Assembly (NCBI RefSeq): GCF_000172155.1
Contig: NZ_ABIZ01000001.1
Location: forward strand, 3,505,105-3,569,104
Reading direction: 5' to 3'
Source of the DNA: Verrucomicrobium spinosum DSM 4136 = JCM 18804
Lineage (GTDB): Bacteria; Verrucomicrobiota; Verrucomicrobiia; Verrucomicrobiales; Verrucomicrobiaceae
Length of the DNA: 64,000 nucleotides
Each line of letters begins with the position of its first letter. Position 1 is the stretch's first letter. The notes under the pieces are model-generated. The model made no database searches, was not told the DNA's origin, and saw only the letters and a program-made list of their open reading frames with translations. Positions 26,441 through 34,758 of the stretch are shown piece by piece. Both the position numbers and the translations under genes were made by a program.

Positions 26441-26992
26441 TCACCTCTCATCGAATTGTCGCAAGTAGTAATCATACCGCTCATCATCAGGTGATTCGAC
26501 ACCTTGAAAACCTACGCGGTGCAGCACCGCCCGGGATTTGTCATTGCCTCTTTTTGTACGAGCGGTGAGCGAGCGAAACCCTGCCTTGGCGGCCTCCTCG
26601 CACATCAGCTTCATTGCATTGGTCATCACCCCGCGATGATGCGCGGAGGCCCAGTAGCCTGTTTCGGCTTTTTCAACATCGTTGCTCTTGATGTCGCAAG
26701 CGGCGACCACCCTCCCGGTCTCGTCTTGCACCACGAAGGAGAAATGCGTGTTGCCCTTCCATCCTGCGTGCGTCCATGTAATCCAATCTGCCGCGTCTGT
26801 TTTCAGGTACGGCGCCCCCTCACACCGATCCCTGAAAAGCAAGGCATACACCAACGGTTCGTTAGCGCATTCCGTAATCTCCAAGAGTCGGTCAGGAGTG
26901 GGTTCAATCTGATCCCCGCTGACCAGGAAATAGGTGGTGCCCGTCAGGGCATTCTGAAAGGTGAGGCGCAGATGTGGGGGGAAGTTGATCAT
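26441..26992 (-). CDS. GNAT-family N-acetyltransferase
   Basis: A 183-residue cytoplasmic acetyltransferase. FSFVVQDETGRVVAACDIKSN followed by AETGYWASAHHRGVMTNAMKLMCEEAAKAGFRSLTAR and a terminal SRAVLHRVGFQGVESPDDERYDYYLR is the GNAT pattern of the RimJ/RimL-like type, with a degenerate acetyl-CoA loop (RGVMTNAM in place of RGKGIGTEA). Substrate cannot be predicted. It precedes the PH-like gene on the same strand with a 63-base gap, so they may be co-transcribed. Confidence 0.82.
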   Translation of the reverse strand: MINFPPHLRLTFQNALTGTTYFLVSGDQIEPTPDRLLEITECANEPLVYALLFRDRCEGAPYLKTDAADWITWTHAGWKGNTHFSFVVQDETGRVVAACDIKSNDVEKAETGYWASAHHRGVMTNAMKLMCEEAAKAGFRSLTARTKRGNDKSRAVLHRVGFQGVESPDDERYDYYLRQFDER

Positions 26993-27107
26993 GCTGCTCT
27001 GATGGTATCACCACTTCACCTTGCATTCGGGGCGATGGCAAGAATCTCCCTACCGGAAGTCAGTCACCCCAGCAGTCTGTGGTGCTCCAGCCGACCCTCA
27101 GGGTTCC

Positions 27108-27857
27108 TTACTTTTTGCCAGGAAGTTGCGACTCGATGCTGGCAGCAACCGTCTTTGCCAGCGCTTCTGATCCCGCTGGGGTGAAGTGGACGTCTTTGGG
27201 AATCTGCAGCTTGGCCACTTTGGGCTGGATCTCCTGGTAGAGATCATCCGTCACCACTCCCTTCTCCTGCATGACCTTGGCCGCGATCGCATTGTATTCG
27301 GCGACACTGCCAAAGGTGCGGGGCGGATTGAGGGGCCCGTCAGGGATTGGGGTGGTCGTTGCCCAGATCAGTTTGGCACCGGTGGCCTTCATCTGGTCCA
27401 CCAGCTTGCGCAGGTTGGCTTCATAGTCCGCAGGCTCCACCTGGCGCTTGCCATCTGGCATGTGTTTGAGGTCATGAATGCCCCAGTTGAAGTGAATGAC
27501 ATCCCACTGGTCATTTCCACCGGTGTTGAGCCACTTGCTGAGATTGGCGACGCCGTTTCTGGTTGGCCCACCATTGGTGGGGATGCGGTGCACATTGGCT
27601 TTGCCCTCGAGCAGTTTCCGGACCGGCAACGTGTAGCCGATGGAGATGGAGTCACCGATGATCAGCACGCGAGGCAGACCGGGTACATCCTGCACCTGAC
27701 CTAGCGCGGGCAGAGGGGCGGGTTTGGCCCCCTTTTTGGCGGCGGGCGCATTGGGATCATCCGGCAGGGGGACGTCTGCCGGGGCGGCGACCAGAGTTCC
27801 CAAGATGGTAGCGGCCAGGCAGGGCGCCAGGAGGAGGCGGGTGATCAGAGGATGCAT
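27108..27857 (-). CDS. Secreted SGNH/GDSL-family hydrolase
   Basis: A 249-residue secreted esterase-like protein. ATG 27857 gives a standard signal peptide; ATG 27881 would add eight residues. Block I is VLIIGDSISIGY with the nucleophile Ser, block III contains NWGIHDLKH, and block V is DVHFTPAGSEALA with the catalytic Asp and His. This fits the SGNH carbohydrate-esterase or rhamnogalacturonan acetylesterase-like group. Residues just after the signal are Pro/Ala/Lys rich. It probably removes acyl groups from glycans, consistent with the deacetylase and sulfatases nearby; substrate is inferred. Confidence 0.87.
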   Translation of the reverse strand: MHPLITRLLLAPCLAATILGTLVAAPADVPLPDDPNAPAAKKGAKPAPLPALGQVQDVPGLPRVLIIGDSISIGYTLPVRKLLEGKANVHRIPTNGGPTRNGVANLSKWLNTGGNDQWDVIHFNWGIHDLKHMPDGKRQVEPADYEANLRKLVDQMKATGAKLIWATTTPIPDGPLNPPRTFGSVAEYNAIAAKVMQEKGVVTDDLYQEIQPKVAKLQIPKDVHFTPAGSEALAKTVAASIESQLPGKK

Positions 27858-27977
27858 GCTTCCGAGAACGGCACACGCCATCAGAACTTAGCAGTGGAAC
27901 GAATATTCCCCACTCGGATAGAATAGTGTCAGTCGCCGTCAGGCAGTTAGGTATCAATATTTCGGAGTCGACGAGTG

Positions 27978-28259
27978 TCAGGTTTTAGCCGATTTCAGTT
28001 CCAATGCCATTTCTTCCACACGAAGTTTAAGGCCGTCAGGTAGATCAAACTCTGCTTTCGGATGAAAGCAGTGGGCTGCTTGTGATGCGGCTGCCCGGCG
28101 AATGTCCTCTGGGGCATGGCGCAAAACGTAGGCCCGCATCTGGCAAAGCTTCAGGCGCTCATTCCGCCAGTCATATTGAGCATGATTGGAGAATGCATCT
28201 CCTGATTGCTCCAAAAGAAATGCAAGATGGTCAAAGTCTCTGGGGCGGGAGGGATTCAT
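27978..28259 (-). CDS. Small protein of unknown function
   Basis: A 93-residue product from ATG 28259; the frame is open to a TTG at 28337, which would give 119 residues. It is hydrophilic, without signal or membrane segment, and predicted mostly helical: FDHLAFLLEQSGDAF, RNERLKLCQMRAYVLRHAPED, AAASQAAHCF and LKLRVEEMALEL. I recognise no family. It is transcribed divergently from the GntR/LacI-type regulator. The coding call rests on length, composition and clean boundaries only. Confidence 0.5.
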   Translation of the reverse strand: MNPSRPRDFDHLAFLLEQSGDAFSNHAQYDWRNERLKLCQMRAYVLRHAPEDIRRAAASQAAHCFHPKAEFDLPDGLKLRVEEMALELKSAKT

Positions 28260-28393
28260 GCGATGAGTATCGAAAAATGGGTCTGTTCTAGCTTCGTACC
28301 AAATGCAAATGTTCGGCGCTGGAGGATCCCAATGCAAAGCCGGCAGGGCAAATGTCTTGACCAGTTGCGATGCAGCCTGTGAAGTGCTGGCCC

Positions 28394-29473
28394 ATGCCCG
28401 ATTCGACCCTGCGACCCCTAAAAGTCTCGTTGATTGCGGAGACGGCGAAGGCCTTGCGGGAAGGCATTGAATCCGGCCAGTGGCAGGGGAATCTGCCGGG
28501 AGAGCGGGTGCTCTGCAATCAGTGGCAGGTCAGTCGCCCCACTCTGAGGGCGGCGGTGGATCTGCTGCGGCGCGAGGGCTGGCTGGAAGTTGGGCAGGGT
28601 CGAAGGACAAAGATTCTCGTGAGTGGGGTTCGTTCAGGACCGTCTGTGCTCACGGTGGGACTGCTTAGTCCCGAGCCGCTGGAAAGCCTGCCTCCCACCG
28701 TGATGCATTGGGTGGATGAGCTGCGGGGGCAACTGGCTGCCTCAGGCCAGACGCTGCAAGTCACCGTAGGGAAGGGGGGCTTTGGCAAAAAGAGCCCGGT
28801 GCAGGCGTTGGAGGTGATCACCTCCGGCTCACCGGCCACGGTCTGGGTGCTGTATCAGGCCACGGAGGCCATGCAGCGTTGGTTCGAGGAAAGCGGGCTG
28901 CCCTGCGCGGTGGTGGGTTCCACCTTCCCTGGTGTGACGCTGCCTTCTGTGGACCGGGATTACCGGGCGTCCTGTCGCCATGCTGTGGGTGCCCTGGTGC
29001 AGCGTGGTCACCGGCGGATCGCATTTTTGCTTCAGGAGAACCGGTATGGCGGTGATCTGGAGAGCGAGGCAGGTTTCCGCGAAGGTGTGGCAGCGGCCGT
29101 GCGACGGGAGATCACCGGTGAGATCGTCCACCATGATGGCACCCTGGATGGCATCTGCACCAGCCTGGACATCCTGCTGGCAGGCCGTGTGCGCCCCACC
29201 GCCCTGCTGGTGGCTCGCTCAGGCTATGCCCTGACCGTGCACACCCATCTGCTGCGACGCGGGGTACGCATCCCGCAGGACATGGCGGTGCTTTGTCGGG
29301 ATGACGATGCCTTTCTGGACTGGGTCGTGCCCCGCATGAGCCGTTATGCCGTGAGCCCCGTCGCCTTTGCGAAACGGGTCTATCTCATGGTAACCAGGCT
29401 GGTGGAAGAGCGGCCCATCAAAGAAACGGGCGTCAAGGTGGTGCCGGCCTTTCTGGGCAGGGAGTCGGTTTAG
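28394..29473 (+). CDS. GntR/LacI-type transcriptional regulator
   Basis: A 359-residue regulator (ATG 28370 would add eight residues). The N-terminal ~70 residues form a GntR winged helix: SLIAETAKALREGIESGQW, LPGERVLCNQWQVSRPTLRAAVDLLRREGWL. The rest is a LacI/periplasmic-binding-like effector domain: TVGLLSPE, PCAVVGSTFPGVTLPSVDRDY, GHRRIAFLLQENR, RPTALLVARSGYAL and IPQDMAVLCRDDD. This hybrid, known from AraR-like sugar regulators, usually senses a sugar and represses neighbouring catabolic genes. Targets may include the adjacent SGNH hydrolase or sialidase genes, but no operator was identified. Confidence 0.88.
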   Translation: MPDSTLRPLKVSLIAETAKALREGIESGQWQGNLPGERVLCNQWQVSRPTLRAAVDLLRREGWLEVGQGRRTKILVSGVRSGPSVLTVGLLSPEPLESLPPTVMHWVDELRGQLAASGQTLQVTVGKGGFGKKSPVQALEVITSGSPATVWVLYQATEAMQRWFEESGLPCAVVGSTFPGVTLPSVDRDYRASCRHAVGALVQRGHRRIAFLLQENRYGGDLESEAGFREGVAAAVRREITGEIVHHDGTLDGICTSLDILLAGRVRPTALLVARSGYALTVHTHLLRRGVRIPQDMAVLCRDDDAFLDWVVPRMSRYAVSPVAFAKRVYLMVTRLVEERPIKETGVKVVPAFLGRESV

Positions 29474-29640
29474 CGGTTGATGACAACTGGCCCCGTAGTG
29501 TGACAACTGCGCGACGCAAGATTTTGCGCTCCCCAGTGAACCTTTTTTCCGCCAGACTCCACGTAGAGTTTGAAAGGGGGCGCTGGGTGACCGGTGCCGC
29601 TGCACGATTACCCGTCCGTCCTCGTCCTTAACACTCAGCC

Positions 29641-30198
29641 GTGGAATCTGTTCCCCATCCGCTTCTGCTAGAGCGCCTCTTCAGTGAGAGTTCCGGGGAT
29701 CTCTCTCGCTATTTCACCCGCCGCCACGGGGCAGGAGAAGCGGTGCAAGACCTGGTGCAGGAGACGTTTCTTCAGATGGCCCGGAGCCTGGAGGACGGGC
29801 GGAAGTTGGAGTGTGCCCGGGGCTACTTGTTTGGCATCGCCCGCCGGATTAGCCAGGCTGCCTGGACCCAGCGACACAAGGACCAGAACGTGGTGCCCTT
29901 TGATCCCGAGGTGGCAGACTCTCATGGTGAGGCCTCCCTCGCCTTGTCGCAGACGGATGATCGAGTCACGGCGGCTCGTGAGACGATCGCCGGGCTGTCT
30001 CCCCTGCAACGGGAGATCCTGGACCTGCGGTTTTCACAGGACCTGTCGTACGCTGAGATCGCCCAGGTGCTGGGTATCCCCGTCGGGACGGTCCGGTCCC
30101 GGCTTCATCACGCCGTGGCGGAAGTGCGGCACCGTTTGTCAGCGGATGCGTCGGACTCCGCCCATCCCACCCATCAACCAAGAGACCCAAGTCTATGA
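29641..30198 (+). CDS. ECF-family RNA polymerase sigma factor
   Basis: A 185-residue sigma-70-like ECF factor with a GTG start. Region 2 includes QDLVQETFLQMARSLEDG and ARGYLFGIARR; region 4 includes LSPLQREILDLRFSQDLSYAEIAQVLGIPVGTVRSRLHHA in overlapping blocks, a textbook helix-turn-helix. The C-terminal tail is short. It overlaps the next gene by four bases (ATGA), a translational coupling typical of sigma and anti-sigma pairs. It presumably directs transcription of the propeller lipoprotein and PSCyt1 genes behind it. Confidence 0.92.
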   Translation: MESVPHPLLLERLFSESSGDLSRYFTRRHGAGEAVQDLVQETFLQMARSLEDGRKLECARGYLFGIARRISQAAWTQRHKDQNVVPFDPEVADSHGEASLALSQTDDRVTAARETIAGLSPLQREILDLRFSQDLSYAEIAQVLGIPVGTVRSRLHHAVAEVRHRLSADASDSAHPTHQPRDPSL

Positions 30199-30692
30199 AT
30201 GCACAAGAACTTCAGGCCCTGATCATGGACTGGCACATGGGAGAGCTCCGACCCGAGGTCGAGGCTCTGCTCGAAGCCTATCTCGCCCAGAATCCCGCCG
30301 CCAGGGCGGAGTCTAAACGAATCGAGGAAACTCTGGCCGTGACGAAAAAGGCGGTGCAGGTACATCCGGAACTGGTGCCATCCCCGGGGACCGATTTGAA
30401 GGAGGCAACCAAGGTGCCCGTTTCAGCCCGGCGCTCCCCACTGCCGTGGCTGAAACTCGCCGCCGCTCTGGCAGTGGCCGGTGGGGCCGGCATTTTTGGC
30501 TTCCAGCTGGGTGCGGGAAGCGCCGGCCCTCAGGGCGGACTCGCATCTGCCCCGGGAGAGCAGGCTCAGGGCAAGGTTCAGGAAGTCCGGCCAGCTCTGG
30601 CGGCAAACACGCCCAGCCCTTGGGCAAAGTACAGGATCTCTGGCAACAACGATCGCCAGGGCCCCCTGTTCACCCGCGTGGAGGGGAACTGA
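30195..30692 (+). CDS. Anti-sigma-factor-like single-pass membrane protein
   Basis: A 165-residue protein starting inside the sigma-factor stop codon. A short cytoplasmic part (LQALIMDWHMGELRPEVEALLEAYLAQNPAARAES) resembles the anti-sigma domain but lacks the HxxxCxxC zinc motif of ZAS proteins. One transmembrane segment follows at about 77-105 (WLKLAAALAVAGGAGIFGFQ), then a Pro/Gly/Gln-rich extracytoplasmic tail. Role as anti-sigma is inferred from position, overlap and topology rather than from a conserved signature. Confidence 0.78.
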   Translation: MNAQELQALIMDWHMGELRPEVEALLEAYLAQNPAARAESKRIEETLAVTKKAVQVHPELVPSPGTDLKEATKVPVSARRSPLPWLKLAAALAVAGGAGIFGFQLGAGSAGPQGGLASAPGEQAQGKVQEVRPALAANTPSPWAKYRISGNNDRQGPLFTRVEGN

Positions 30693-30711
30693 TCCAAAAT
30701 TTTTGAGTTCG

Positions 30712-32172
30712 ATGAAACCGACATCCCATTTTCTGTTGTTGCTGGGCTTGGTCCTGATGGTCACCGGCTGCCTTCCTCACGAGCGGGTCTGGTGGTCCCC
30801 TGATGGATCCCATGCTGCCGTTCTCCTGAAGGACGGGCTGCATGTGCTGAAGCCTGGCGACACGCCTGGGGCACCGCTGGTGGCTGGCAGTTCGCAATCT
30901 GCGGAGCTGCCGGGCGGGGTGAGTTGGCTGCCAGACGGGTCGGGATTTGTCATGGTGCGCAGTCGTACCTTTCCCACCTGGGATCTGGCACGGGTCCACA
31001 TCCCCGCGAAAGAGGTGGAGGAAGTGGAGCGCCTTTCGCTCGGAGTTCCCGGCTTGGTGGAAGCGCTGATGGCATCGGGTGTCGCAGCAAAAACGTCACA
31101 GGAGCTGCTCCAAGGCTCCCCACTTACGAAGCGCGGTCCCCAGATCGCCGCCTTTCTTTATGCCTACGAACGCAAGCAGCAACTCATCGACGCGATGCTC
31201 AAGCGCAGTCCTGCCGGTCAGGAGCTGATCAAACAACTTCAACAAGAGAAGATCGGCCAGGTGGTGCATGAGATTTGTGTGGTGGATCTCAAGACGGTGA
31301 AACCAGGCGGGCCGGAGCCTCGCGTCCTCCTTCGCAGCCTGCGGGACCTTACCTCACCCAAAGTTTCCTCGCGCCATGCCACGGTGGCGTTTCTCCGAAT
31401 GATGGAAGAAGATGAATCGGCCTCGCTCGAGGTGTGTGCGCTTAAAGGCGGTGAGCCCACCGTTCTCGCCCAGCAGGTGGGGCTGAGCTTTGACTGGAGC
31501 CCAAATGGGCGCTCGCTTGTGTACACGACGGCGTTCTCGGGGACCGGGAGCGTGATGCGCCGGGTTCACCGGGTGACAGCGCTGGATGAGAAGGGGGAGG
31601 TGGCGAGTGAGGAGACCCGAGGGACGGTGGAGAATTTGGCGCTGGCAGTGATGCCATCGCCCAACCGGGTCCAGAATTTGCCAGATGGCAGAGTCCTTAT
31701 TTCCGCGCTGCCGCTAACACTGCCCATGGCAGGCACGGAGCCAGAGGTCGAGTCGCGTCTCTACATCATCTCGGTGGATGGCAAGACCCTGACGCCGGTG
31801 CCAACTGCACCAGGCGGCCTGCCGGGTGATCTGGGCTACTTTGTGGTCTCTCCTGACGGGAAGCGGGTCGCGGTCGCGGAAGGCGGCTCTGATGCGGTGG
31901 CGGTGGTGGAACTGGATTCAGGAAAAACCACCATGGTCTCCCCGGCTCATCCGAACTGGCAATGCCGCACGTTGCCTGCCTGGAAGTCGGCCACAGAGCT
32001 CACCTTCGCGGCACTCGATGGCTCTCCGGCTGCACCCCGTTGGATGATCTGGTCAGAGGAGTCTGGCACCCGGAGCCTGAGTGCCTCGTGGTCCGCAGAA
32101 GCGACAGCGGAATGGCTGGAACTCAAGACCAACAGAGAATCCCAACCGGCAGCAGAAGCCAAAACGCCGTGA
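30712..32172 (+). CDS. Beta-propeller (WD40/PD40-like) lipoprotein
   Basis: A 486-residue lipoprotein from ATG 30712 with lipobox VTGC. Repeats with the PDG signature, VWWSPDGSHAAVLL, VSWLPDGSGFVMVR, FDWSPNGRSLVYTT and FVVSPDGKRVAVAEGG, indicate a TolB/PD40-like propeller, interrupted by a helical insertion (about 100-200; LMASGVAAKTSQELLQGS and following). Its TGA overlaps the ATG of the next gene by one base. Together with the sigma and anti-sigma genes it looks like an extracytoplasmic sensing or scaffold component; its ligand is unknown. Confidence 0.83.
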   Translation: MKPTSHFLLLLGLVLMVTGCLPHERVWWSPDGSHAAVLLKDGLHVLKPGDTPGAPLVAGSSQSAELPGGVSWLPDGSGFVMVRSRTFPTWDLARVHIPAKEVEEVERLSLGVPGLVEALMASGVAAKTSQELLQGSPLTKRGPQIAAFLYAYERKQQLIDAMLKRSPAGQELIKQLQQEKIGQVVHEICVVDLKTVKPGGPEPRVLLRSLRDLTSPKVSSRHATVAFLRMMEEDESASLEVCALKGGEPTVLAQQVGLSFDWSPNGRSLVYTTAFSGTGSVMRRVHRVTALDEKGEVASEETRGTVENLALAVMPSPNRVQNLPDGRVLISALPLTLPMAGTEPEVESRLYIISVDGKTLTPVPTAPGGLPGDLGYFVVSPDGKRVAVAEGGSDAVAVVELDSGKTTMVSPAHPNWQCRTLPAWKSATELTFAALDGSPAAPRWMIWSEESGTRSLSASWSAEATAEWLELKTNRESQPAAEAKTP

Positions 32173-34676
32173 TGCCCTGCAGGCACCTCCCGTTCTGCCT
32201 GGTGGCAGCCAGCCTTCTTGGCCTGGTTTCCACCTGGGCAGATGACACCTCCATCGAGGGTCAAGTGCGCTTCTTTGAAGCGCGCATCCGCCCTGTCCTG
32301 GTTGAGCACTGTTACGAGTGCCACTCGGCCGAGGCAGGCAAGGCCAAGGGCGGACTCGTGGTGGACACGCGGGAGGGACTGTTGAAGGGCGGAGAAGGGG
32401 GCGCGGCCGTGGTACCGGGAGATCTGACGAGAAGCCGTCTGCTCATCGCAGTGAAGCATTTGGAGACAGATCTGGAAATGCCACCGAAGAATCCCAAACT
32501 TCCCGCTGGTGTCATTGCCGACTTTGAAAACTGGATCAAACACGGCGCACCCGATCCGCGCGTCGGGCAGGTCGTCGGGCATCATCCATCCAGCATCGAT
32601 CTTGAGCAAGGACGTCAGTTCTGGAGCTGCCAGCCCCCGGTGATCGTGCCCCCTCCACCGGTGCATGACGCGGCTTGGGCCCGTCGTCCGCTGGATCTCT
32701 ATGTCCGGGGCAAACTCGAGGAGGCAGGGATGGTGCCCTCCGCCGACGCCAGTCCAGCCATCTGGCTTCGGCGTCTGCACTTCGATCTTGTTGGTTTGCC
32801 ACCCTCGCCTGAAGGCACCGCCGCCTTCGTGGCGGGATGGGAAAGGTCCGCAGTCATCTCCGCAGCCGCGCTGGAGGCGCATCTGGCCGCTACAGTGGAT
32901 CGTTTGTTGGCCAGTCCCCAGTTTGGCGAGCGCTGGGGGCGGCACTGGTTGGATGTGGCGCGGTTTGCGGAATCCAATGGACGGGAGTCCAATCTCACCT
33001 TTCCCCATGCGTGGCGGTATCGGGACTATGTCATCGACGCATTCAATGCCGACTTGCCCTATGACCGTTTTCTACAGGAGCAGATTGCGGGTGATCTTCT
33101 GCCTGCTGCCGACGATGCTGAACGCGCCCGGCAGCTCATCGCGACCGGATTTCTGGCCATGGGGGCGAAGGGGTTAAATGAGATGAGCAAGGCGCAGTTC
33201 ACCGCTGATCTGGTGGATGAGCAGGTGGATACAGTGACCCGGGCGGTGCTGGCCAGCTCAGTGGCCTGCGCGCGTTGTCATGATCACAAGTCCGACCCCT
33301 ACCGGATGGAGGACTACTATGCGCTGGTCGGCATTTTCCGCAGCACGCGCACTTACTATGGGACCTGGATCGATTCCGAAAGCAACCATGGCGGGGAGCT
33401 GCTGCGACTTCCCAATTTGCCGGGAGAGGTGATTCCCAACAAATCTCTGCGCTCTCAGGAGGTGGCAAACCTGAAGGCTGATCTGGCCACGCTCAATCGC
33501 GAGGAAGAGGAGCAGAATGCCATGGTGAAGAGAGCAATGGAGGAGGGTCGGGACATCAGCGAGGACTCCTTCAAGCTGATGCAAAATGCCATCCGGATTT
33601 ACTGGAGCCGGGGAGGGATCGAGGGACGACTCCAGACGGTGGATGAGGAGGGGCGGGCCCTGCCGCTGTGCATGGGCGTCACTGATGTGGAGCCTGACAA
33701 GGTGCAGGATGCCGTCCTCATGGAGCGTGGTGACATTGGCCATCCTGGGCAGAAGGTGCCCCGGGGTGTGCCGGCAGTCTTCACGGGACAGGGCAAGGTG
33801 GCCCCGACCATGCCAGCCCGCCAAAGTGGACGCTTGGAGCTGGCCTGCTGGCTCGGGAGCCGGGAGAACCCGCTCACTGCGCGTGTGATGGTGAACCGTA
33901 TCTGGCGTCAACTGTTTGGAATCGGACTCGTGCGCACAGTGGACAATTTTGGCACTACTGGGGAGCTGCCCAGTCATCCGGGGCTGCTGGACGCCCTCGC
34001 GGTGCAGTTCATGGAGAATGGCTGGTCGGTAAAGGCCGTGGTGCGGGAGATCGTGCTGTCACGCACGTACCGGCAGTCCGCCGGGTACCGCGCTCAGGCC
34101 TACGAGCAGGATCCTGACAACCGGTTGCTCTGGCGCATGCGATCCCGGCGCCTGGATGCGGAGGCTATCCGCGATGCCATGCTTGCGGTTTCAGGGAATC
34201 TGGATGTGTCGCGTCGTCGGGGATCTTTGGTTGCCGAGCTGGATGGCCAGTCAGTATCGCTCATTGGGTTCAATGAAAAGATTCCTGCTGACCTGGACGG
34301 TTCGCGACACCGTTCCGTGTACTTGCCCGTGCTGCGCGACCAGTTGCCAGATGCATTGCAGACCTTTGACTTTGCCGAACCAAGCCTGGTGACGGGGGAT
34401 CGGGACGTGACCAACAACTCGCTCCAGGCTCTCTACCTGCTGAACGGCCGGTTCGTACGGGGGCAGGCGGAGGGGTTCGCCAGCCGGCTCTCCCGGGGAG
34501 TCTCTTCCACTGAAGACCGCATTCGACTGGCATTCCGTCTTTGTTTTACCCGCGAACCTGATGCCGCTGAGATGCGTCTGGCCCGGCAGTATCTTGAGAC
34601 CGGGATGCAAACAGAAGTCTGGACGGCCTTCTGCCAGGCCCTGCTGGCCACCGCAGAGTTCAGGATTGTGGAGTGA
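32172..34676 (+). CDS. PSCyt1/DUF1549/DUF1553 cytochrome-like protein
   Basis: An 834-residue secreted protein; ATG 32172 overlaps the previous stop and gives a signal peptide ending at TWADD. A single heme c motif CYECH (Cys47, Cys50, His51) followed by GGLVVDTREGLLKGGEGG is the planctomycete-type cytochrome PSCyt1. PSCyt2/DUF1549 follows (about 165-385; RRLHFDLVGLPPSPE, RHWLDVARFAESNG, QIAGDLLP) and PSD1/DUF1553 ends the protein (about 540-830; MVNRIWRQLFGIGLV, SHPGLLDALA, TYRQSAGYR, RRLDAEAIRDAML). Role in carbohydrate or electron-transfer chemistry is not established. These proteins normally sit next to DUF1501 proteins. Confidence 0.94.
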   Translation: MPCRHLPFCLVAASLLGLVSTWADDTSIEGQVRFFEARIRPVLVEHCYECHSAEAGKAKGGLVVDTREGLLKGGEGGAAVVPGDLTRSRLLIAVKHLETDLEMPPKNPKLPAGVIADFENWIKHGAPDPRVGQVVGHHPSSIDLEQGRQFWSCQPPVIVPPPPVHDAAWARRPLDLYVRGKLEEAGMVPSADASPAIWLRRLHFDLVGLPPSPEGTAAFVAGWERSAVISAAALEAHLAATVDRLLASPQFGERWGRHWLDVARFAESNGRESNLTFPHAWRYRDYVIDAFNADLPYDRFLQEQIAGDLLPAADDAERARQLIATGFLAMGAKGLNEMSKAQFTADLVDEQVDTVTRAVLASSVACARCHDHKSDPYRMEDYYALVGIFRSTRTYYGTWIDSESNHGGELLRLPNLPGEVIPNKSLRSQEVANLKADLATLNREEEEQNAMVKRAMEEGRDISEDSFKLMQNAIRIYWSRGGIEGRLQTVDEEGRALPLCMGVTDVEPDKVQDAVLMERGDIGHPGQKVPRGVPAVFTGQGKVAPTMPARQSGRLELACWLGSRENPLTARVMVNRIWRQLFGIGLVRTVDNFGTTGELPSHPGLLDALAVQFMENGWSVKAVVREIVLSRTYRQSAGYRAQAYEQDPDNRLLWRMRSRRLDAEAIRDAMLAVSGNLDVSRRRGSLVAELDGQSVSLIGFNEKIPADLDGSRHRSVYLPVLRDQLPDALQTFDFAEPSLVTGDRDVTNNSLQALYLLNGRFVRGQAEGFASRLSRGVSSTEDRIRLAFRLCFTREPDAAEMRLARQYLETGMQTEVWTAFCQALLATAEFRIVE

Positions 34677-34758
34677 GCTCACGCTCCGCAACCGAGCTTC
34701 ACCTGCCTCCAGCTGCCTTCAGCATCGGATTCCTTTTTCGCGATCTATTCCCTCTACT

